In this document: positions 56,951 to 64,000 of the stretch, piece by piece | Layout: each line of letters starts with the position of its first letter | Numbering within the stretch: the first letter of the stretch is position 1 | Made by a program: the position numbers and the translations under genes | The notes under the pieces: generated by a model | Told to the model about the DNA's origin: nothing | Database searches by the model: none | What the model saw: the letters and a program-made list of their open reading frames with translations, nothing else | Assembly: GCA_949361645.1 (NCBI GenBank) | Contig: OX442424.1 | Span: 2,993,015 to 3,057,014 of the forward strand | Source of the DNA: Spongilla lacustris | Taxonomy: Eukaryota > Porifera > Demospongiae > Spongillida > Spongillidae | Reading direction: 5' to 3' | Length of the DNA stretch: 64,000 nt

Positions 56951-59236
56951 TTATGCAAATGCTATTTCAAGTGCTTCAAGTGCTACTTTTAGATCAAATT
57001 CGTCTAATCTTCGAATAAGTATGTTTTTTGCATCATTATAAAATGGGATGCCCCGCTCTTTGCAATATTGTTGTAAATTATTTTTCCTTACAGATGTCTT
57101 TGCAGATTCGGATTTTGAAATCCATTGCCTTTGTGTAATTGTTACGTCTGGCTGATGTTCAGTTCTAGAAATGGTTGAATGAAGTGATGAATATAATTTG
57201 TTAAATTTTCCTTTAACATCATCCAGGTGATATAGGAAGATTTTATTCTCATGACTTGCATTATATTCATTTACCAAATAATAAACTGCTTCACAAAAGC
57301 CTGCTGCTGAAAAAACACAGCGAAAATAAGGCATGGTGCCAAGCTGAGAAGATAAACGCATCCAATCACCTTTGTTTACACTATGAGTATTCTTTGAAGA
57401 AAACATTTTAGTTGGATTTAGTGAATTTAAAGCATCTTTAAAGTCAGCTAAACTCAATGGGTCTTTGTGACATTTTGATTGAATTGAAACTACAGCAAAA
57501 TGATCATTATTTTCACTTATTTTTCCACGATACCATATGTCAGGTCCAGCAGAAGTGGATGGAAATACTATTTTATCTTCTATCCCTGTGGCAATTTTCA
57601 TCAATAGACTTGCTTCAGACTCTTCTTTGTATCTTGATCCAAATAATTCTCGGGTTGTTCCAGCAATACGAGCAGTTGCAGGATATGGTATATTATGCTG
57701 TTGTACAATCCAACTAAGAGCTCGCTCAACCAAGAATCCTTTACTGGATTGGTCATGGGATGTAAGTGCTTGTTGCAGATCTAGTTGAGTACTTAGTTGG
57801 TTTATAATGATGTCATCATTACCTTTACAATATTCGAACAACGCATCCACAAAAACGGGGTCAGCAAGCCTGAATCGATCTTGAGAATCATATATACGAG
57901 CCACTCCTTGACCAACTATGTTTGAGAGGTCAGTACCATCTGTTATTTGATAAGTTCCACCACATATACGTTGGACAGTATATAGAAAATGAATAACCCC
58001 TCGGGATGTAGTTGTTCCAGCAGAGTGATTAACACTATCAAGTCTTTTCAGTTGGTCTCTTGCTCTACGGAGACAATATTCTTTAGTTTTTTGGAAATTA
58101 TCTTGAAGCCAGCAAATTAATGTTGTTTCGTCATATTTATCAATACTGACAAATAGATTTTGCATGAACTCTGCAACAAACAAAGGTCGAACCAGATATG
58201 AACACATATCTTGTACATGAGGGTTGTCCAAAATTGTAGCATCAATTTTGAAAAATTGTGATAGAGTATTCCTTACATCATCTTTACAAAAATCGTGGAG
58301 CTGATAAAACTTTTCTATTATGCCACGTGAAAATGGTGAATTGTCAACTTCAAATGCTTCCCACGTACGATACTCAGTTGAGCACATCACAAAACCAAAA
58401 GGAGCACAAGGAAGTGCCATGCTTGTGAGCATTATACAACGTAATTGGTAAAATAAATCGGTACAATTAGTTTTACCGGATGCAGGTATTTTATCCTTTT
58501 GTTCTTTGGACCAATCAATTATTGCTGAATTATCATAGTCAGATGAAATAGTGTTTCTATGAAGGCATAAACCACGACATATGTCAATCAAATCATGCAC
58601 TTCATCCATGAGAAATACAATCTTTCTATTCTCTCCAGAGTTTTTCCAACTGTCGTTCTGTTCTACCCATTTAATGATCCAGTCTGTAACACATTGGAAT
58701 GAATTTAAAAGCATGAGTGCAAAACAAAAACGATCCTCGAAATTGTCTTTCTTGAGAAATTGTGCTGCCACACAAGCATCAAAAAGTGCAACATGTCCAT
58801 GAAGCAGCAATTCAAGATAATGCAAGCATTGTTGGGTAAAAGATTCCACTTCTTGATAGGATGGCTTTGGGTTCAACTGATTTAAAAGTGTCCTCTGTTT
58901 TTTTTGTAGCCAAATAACCAAAGCATTGTTTTGTAATGTGCGCCATGGTAAAACTATAAATTCCTTTGTTAGCATTAAGCCCATCTTTGTTTTTCCGCAT
59001 CCATATGCTTGAACAATTGCAAAAACACGCCTTAATTGAATATCATCATTCCAACAGGTCTTCCCAACAGTACTAATAAGTTCATCTAACTCTGATCCCA
59101 CCATAAAAGGGCTTGCTAAAAAGGAAATAGAATCATACAGATATGGTATTGGTTGCTTTAAAATAGTAGATTGCACAGATTTTTTATTACTATACTTCAG
59201 TTTCTGAAACAGTTCACAAACATTTCCAATTTCCAT
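56951..59236 (-). CDS. Crinkler/RHS-type NTPase-nuclease, mirror copy
   Basis: 761 residues with the same translation as the gene at 28,006-30,291; all motifs described there are retained. The two copies point toward each other across about 26.7 kb. Confidence 0.8.
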   Translation of the reverse strand: MEIGNVCELFQKLKYSNKKSVQSTILKQPIPYLYDSISFLASPFMVGSELDELISTVGKTCWNDDIQLRRVFAIVQAYGCGKTKMGLMLTKEFIVLPWRTLQNNALVIWLQKKQRTLLNQLNPKPSYQEVESFTQQCLHYLELLLHGHVALFDACVAAQFLKKDNFEDRFCFALMLLNSFQCVTDWIIKWVEQNDSWKNSGENRKIVFLMDEVHDLIDICRGLCLHRNTISSDYDNSAIIDWSKEQKDKIPASGKTNCTDLFYQLRCIMLTSMALPCAPFGFVMCSTEYRTWEAFEVDNSPFSRGIIEKFYQLHDFCKDDVRNTLSQFFKIDATILDNPHVQDMCSYLVRPLFVAEFMQNLFVSIDKYDETTLICWLQDNFQKTKEYCLRRARDQLKRLDSVNHSAGTTTSRGVIHFLYTVQRICGGTYQITDGTDLSNIVGQGVARIYDSQDRFRLADPVFVDALFEYCKGNDDIIINQLSTQLDLQQALTSHDQSSKGFLVERALSWIVQQHNIPYPATARIAGTTRELFGSRYKEESEASLLMKIATGIEDKIVFPSTSAGPDIWYRGKISENNDHFAVVSIQSKCHKDPLSLADFKDALNSLNPTKMFSSKNTHSVNKGDWMRLSSQLGTMPYFRCVFSAAGFCEAVYYLVNEYNASHENKIFLYHLDDVKGKFNKLYSSLHSTISRTEHQPDVTITQRQWISKSESAKTSVRKNNLQQYCKERGIPFYNDAKNILIRRLDEFDLKVALEALEIAFA

Positions 59237-60192
59237 ATTTGTTAATTGTTTTCATCAGAAATTTCCCAGTGTGATTTAGTTCAGCAATGCTGATTTATAA
59301 CAGTAGCTGAATAAAGAAACAAAATTAAGAATGCACAAAACCATAATCGCATTAAATGCTGGGAAAAAAAATAGGAAAGTGCAAAATTTTGCATGTGGTA
59401 AGTAATTTTTATATAAAATGGTATCTTATTTTTATTCTACATAAAATTTTAATATCCGAAAAATAATATACAAATCATAGAATACACAGCTATTGCGGAC
59501 AAAACATTTGGAGAGGATGGCTGTGGCATTGGCTCTAACTAAGTTGAGGTTCAGCCTGCCATATAAGGCCGTGTTGGAGCTAGTCTGCTTCAACCACCGT
59601 GGGGACGCAAACCTACCCTAGCTCCTTGCATTTGGCATCATTTTTGTCATGCATGCCTTCTTTGCTCGGTATCATATCTTATATTAATGAATTGGCTTTG
59701 ACTGACTTACATGTATCAATTGTGCTATGTCATTTACAGTAGAGCAAGGAAACCTATTAAGGAACAACTGACTTCCCTTGACTGATGTGGACAGACTATG
59801 CACGCTAGAGAGATAGATTACAACTGTACTAACCATAGGAAATGTTTCATGAATCCTGGTACTGAAAACTCACTTTTCGGCAGACATACCTCAATGTATG
59901 GCAAAGGTTGTAATATAAACACACAAAAACCGAAATTTCTATGCTGCACGAAGATTCCATGCAATTAACTGCACGGTAATTATGGCAAATGTTATTCCCA
60001 TGAGGTCAGCCGCTATTAGCCAAAAAAGGCTCATTCAGCGAGATTGAATCTTCAAGTGATCAACTTCGTATCGCGTACGGCAAAGTAGCGATAAACTGCA
60101 AGCAGGTGGGAGCCAAATTAAGAACTGTGTCCTTATCATACGCTAGGCATCATGTAGCACGCATTAGCAGTGTTGTAAATGTCTAGTATAAC

Positions 60193-60968
60193 CAGTGGCG
60201 GATCTAGGCCGGAATGGGGCTATGGGGGGGGGGGGGGGGCGGTTGGTTGGAGGGGCGGCCGGGGGCGGGGGTCCACCCCATCGCCAGCAAGGGGGTGTGG
60301 GGGAGCGCTGTAAGCTCCCCCATCGGGGCCGGGGGCGGGGGTCCACCCCATCGCCAGCAAGGGGGTGTGGGGGAGCGCTGTAAGCTCCCCCATCGGGGCC
60401 TGGGGCGGAGCCCCAGAAGCTTTCACATTTTCCGCTTCAAACCACGCTAAAAATCAGCGTATTCGCAGCGCAGTGAATTTTTAAAAAAGAGTTTACATAA
60501 GCGCGAAAGACAACGAAGTTTATTGCGACAACGCGCCTCGTAACGGCCGTCAACAGGCGGCTGAAATATTGGATATGCTCGCGTGAGCAAACCGTACTTC
60601 TCTATATTGTCGTTGGGATGTATGTAAATCGCTTTAGAGGCAGCAATTGAAGCAGTAGCAGCTGTGAAAATGTTTCGCCATTTGCACTTTTTACAGAACG
60701 GTGAACTTAATTAAACCTTTTAGTGACAATCGGTACATTTAAAGGCTGAACTATGCTATACACCTACGCGCGCAAACTGAAAGAACGAATAGATTAATAA
60801 AACGTTACCGGTTATTGTATAAAATTTTCGGTATTTGATAAAATTTCATATCTAGATCTAATCATTGCATTTAATATCAAGAAATTGCCGCCCCCGACAC
60901 ACAAAAGGTGTGCTTTCTAGATGCGCGTGCGTTACCTACGCTAGGTAGTGCGCGCGCACACGCATCGT

Positions 60969-60999
<31 letters not shown>

Positions 61000-61079
61000 G
61001 CGGCAATTTCATGACAGGGGCGGCATTTAATATGAATGGGGGGGGGGGGGGGGCCAAGGCTATGCTAGATCCGCCACTG
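60193..61079. mobile_element. Poly-C hAT MITE, mirror copy
   Basis: Mirror of 26,163-27,049, with the same 8-bp duplication. Confidence 0.93.
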
Positions 61080-61211
61080 AGTATAACGTCGTGATGTATT
61101 ACGGAGGGTCTTAAGAGTAAATTCATTGTAAACACGTGACTGTTGATTGAAAATTGTAATGAGTTGAGTGTTCCTTAATAGGGGTGCGTTCCACATTCAG
61201 TTCGCTCTATG

Positions 61212-61549
61212 CAGAACTGCCGCGATATATCGCGATATTTGTTATATATCGCGATATTTTTTATATATCGCGATATGCAATATATCGCGATATTTTTCAT
61301 TCACAACATGTTGTATCTGCAAAGAATATCATCACCTTCATGTCTCACCTCCAAACTGTAGATCTATCTCCCTTTTGTAAACTGTATCCATTTAAAAAGG
61401 AAGTATATAAGTGCATTTACTCATGCCATTACTTGCCTCTTACAGTGCATTATCTGTACAATGCCTTGAGAAATATTATTATTATTATTATTATTATTAT
61501 CCCGTGCTCCCCTTCTTGAGTATTAAACTTAATTGTGTTATGTAATGAA

Positions 61550-61613
<64 letters not shown>

Positions 61614-62645
61614 CGCGATATTTTTTATATATCGCGATATGCGATATATCGCGATATTTTTTGGTCATATTGCGATACAAACGTACATGGATATACAGAG
61701 ATAGGCGGAAAAATAGACGGAGAAAGACGGAAATATACGAAAAGTCATTCAGCAGATGCAACTAGTGTTGGGCCATGCATGCACATACATTCGAATTCAG
61801 CTGCGGTGCTGCGTACATATATTCTGTAAATTATCCGCCCCCATTGAAATTCAGCCGCCCGTCGAAGTATTTAAACGTGTAACCGCGAACGCTTATAATA
61901 AGTCCTCTTTTTCACCATATTATACATGTATTATTTCCTGAAATATTGTCACGGAAGAGTTCACGGTAATGGAGATAATATCGTTAAACACGAGTCTTTT
62001 TTTTTTTATGAGGAAGATGAATGCATGGGACCATTAAATCATTTTGGAATCATTATGTGATCGGAAAGCATATAATTAATGTTCAATCACGCAGTGATTT
62101 AATCCTCTCTTAAATTCTTTTCCTGCATGTGATATTGTGCGGCTTTTGTGCCACAAAAAATGCATTTATCCAGCCGGTGGTCCGTCGAGTGAGTGACTTC
62201 GTGCATGATTTCTTTTCTGGTGTATAACTCATGCCGTGGAGCAAGCCTTTTCTAAAGGTACAGTCGAGGCTAAGTTAGCTAGATACTTCCTTATACCATT
62301 TTGGCAACACTCTATTCATGTATACCGGTATATGTATACCAATTGCCGCGGCAATTGGTACAGTCAACTACAGTGTCTCTTTCTCCTTCCCCCCCCCCCC
62401 CCCTCCCCACGTCCCACGTACCCCCCGGGCCGGCCTCCCCCCTCCCGCGCCATATAGCATTTTATGTGTTTGTTCTTGTGTCTCCACCACAATTACGCAG
62501 CCTCAACTTGCATGAAAATTGTGTGGTTATTGATAAATAATTGCTCGATGAATATACTTAAAAATATCGCGATACTATATCGCGATATTTTACTCATATC
62601 GCGATATAGGCGATATCGGCGGAAGACCATATCGCGGCAGCACTG
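61212..62645. mobile_element. ATATCGCGATAT-repeat hAT element, mirror copy
   Basis: Mirror of 24,594-26,030. It is 3 bp shorter because the poly-C run near 62,390 is 13 rather than 16. Target duplication GCTCTATG at 61,204-61,211 and 62,646-62,653. Confidence 0.93.
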
Positions 62646-62745
62646 GCTCTATGCGTCAGAAAAAAGTTGGCATCCCACATTGCGCTCGAATAGTAGTGCG
62701 CTCCATTAAACATTCCAAAAATTATTACGTACCTTTACAAATATA

Positions 62746-63538
62746 CAGGGTCTTCACGAAAGAATGCAACGCTTTTTGAATGAACATAATTTTTAAATAG
62801 GATTATCAATCTAAATCAATTTATGAATACACAATAACCATAGTTAGGCAAATACCAAACGAATTATTAAATTCAATAATCTTTTACAGTTCAAAAGATA
62901 AAATCAATACCTTGCAATTGATTAGTTTGACACAGAAATGTACGACAACTTTAAATTAAATAATCTTAGGAATAGCCGTGAAAAAAGTTTGAAAAAGTAT
63001 GAAAGTTAATTGGCGTTTTACTAGTTAATATTCAAAACAACAAATCAAACTTGAAAATGCTAAAAGGCCACTACAATTGTAACATTGAGTTATAGTAACT
63101 CACAATTACATGATCTAATACAGAATCAAATTGTGTTTTTTACTTCATTTAATCATGGAGCAATTAGTGATGGTTATTAAAATTAGTTACCCCATAACAG
63201 CTTCAATCTTAAAAACTTAAATGTTAATAACTCACTATTGAACTCAGTAACTTGAAATCAGTGCTGTTCCACTGCATACTCAGACCTTGCGTTACTTATT
63301 AATAGTTATTAAAATCAATTATCTCTAACCGTAATCTTGAATAATGAGAGGCTTTGAATATTTTGATTTATGAGGGCTTTGATACAATTACTTAACCGCT
63401 TACAATAATTTAAATCTAATTGGATTGTTAGTATTTGCCTAACTTCTGCAACATATGCTAAAGAAATCAAGCAGTTAATTAATTTCAATCGTAAGTTATA
63501 GTGATGTAAAAGCGTTGCGTTCTTTCGTGAAGACCCTG
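62746..63538. mobile_element. TA-flanked TIR element, mirror copy
   Basis: Mirror of 23,701-24,493, with one noted substitution (63,212). Confidence 0.85.
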
Positions 63539-64000
63539 TATAATTACATTATGGCCGTAATGCGATTACGATTACGACTCCACGCAGCGTTTGGACATAT
63601 GTCATGTACATTATGACCGTCATTACAGATCATGTTCCGACAGGTGGTGAAAACTCTCGCGTACTAAACCTCCAACAACCAATCATATCTTTGCGAGCCT
63701 GTTGTTCAAAGAAATAAAGCAGTTCGAAATACCGCGCTAGGTTATCTAACTTATATAAAACGCCCCCTTGTGTACCTGAATTATCCAGCACTAGATATTT
63801 TTCCTTGGGGAGGTTTTAAAGAATGTTATGCGTGCGGCATTATTGCATCAGGTAAACAGCAGGCATAACACAGGACACACAAATATGTCTCTCATTAAGC
63901 ACATTAGCGTTGATCATCAGGGAATTATGTACATTGAAAAAGACATTGTATTATTTCTCAAGGAAGGCCCCTGCTCTAGATTGAGCCCGCTCGTATAACA

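Larger units (their letters stand above)
48221..64000. repeat. Right outer arm of the large palindrome
   Basis: Reverse complement of 23,239-39,021; the window ends within it. Contents mirror the left arm at y=87,242-x (87,239-x beyond the poly-C run near 62,390-62,403). Confidence 0.97.

Noticed and set aside
23239..64000. Organelle or plasmid inverted repeat
   Set aside because: Contents are nuclear transposons and spliced genes; no rRNA, tRNA set or replication genes are present.

Overview
This is eukaryotic, animal-type nuclear DNA; it is neither bacterial nor viral. The intact reading frames are a B-box/coiled-coil/filamin/NHL protein of the TRIM2/3/71 type and a Crinkler/RHS-type P-loop NTPase fused to a nuclease domain. 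Around them are short exons with GT/AG boundaries and short introns, long microsatellites, poly-G/poly-C tracts at fixed places inside transposons, and dense hAT-like, TIR-MITE and fold-back elements. This mixture fits a demosponge or another early-branching animal best. The species assignment is inference.

Layout. (1) 1-21 kb: a 37-bp tandem array and about 0.5 kb of flank at 1-900 recur in inverted orientation at 20,163-20,968. Between them are a TG/TATG microsatellite, hAT-like and other TIR elements, a four-exon gene assembled by eye (4,354-6,845, unrecognised, nuclear-type basic N terminus), the TRIM-NHL gene (7,267-9,495), a 2.4-kb palindrome (11.5-13.9 kb), a hAT element that landed in a CA microsatellite (15.8-17.0 kb), and two degraded element-derived coding remnants on the minus strand: a C48/Ulp1-like peptidase with a PHD-like finger (17.6-18.35 kb) and a reverse-transcriptase tail (18.4-18.9 kb). 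(2) 21-23.2 kb: minisatellites whose orientation flips across a TIR element. (3) 23,239-64,000: a palindrome of at least 40.8 kb centred near 43,621. Its outer arms (23,239-39,021 and 48,221-64,000) match base for base wherever I compared them, apart from one substitution and one homopolymer length. The inner arms (39.2-41.6 and 45.8-48.2 kb) are clearly diverged, and a roughly 4-kb centre is unpaired. The right arm runs off the window.

Each outer arm carries, from outside in: a TIR element with a TA/TATA target duplication, a hAT element built of ATATCGCGATAT repeats, a poly-C hAT MITE, the 761-aa NTPase-nuclease gene, an array of TGTCC-CCCC-GGACA hairpin units split by a fossil hAT element, a RecQ-like helicase fragment with an in-frame stop, a 0.8-kb fold-back, a second hAT element of CCGTGACCG-type repeats, ankyrin-repeat exons on both strands, and a 0.3-kb hairpin at the edge of near-identity. 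The centre holds coding remnants and two more ankyrin exons.

The observations most worth follow-up are the two-tier palindrome, whose identity changes abruptly at a hairpin; the duplicated NTPase-nuclease-SAP-like gene in it; the paired hAT families that share terminal sequence but have unrelated internal repeats, each with a perfect 8-bp target duplication; and the ankyrin exons laid out so that a transcript could cross the palindrome centre from either arm. An assembly fold-back remains the main alternative for the palindrome.
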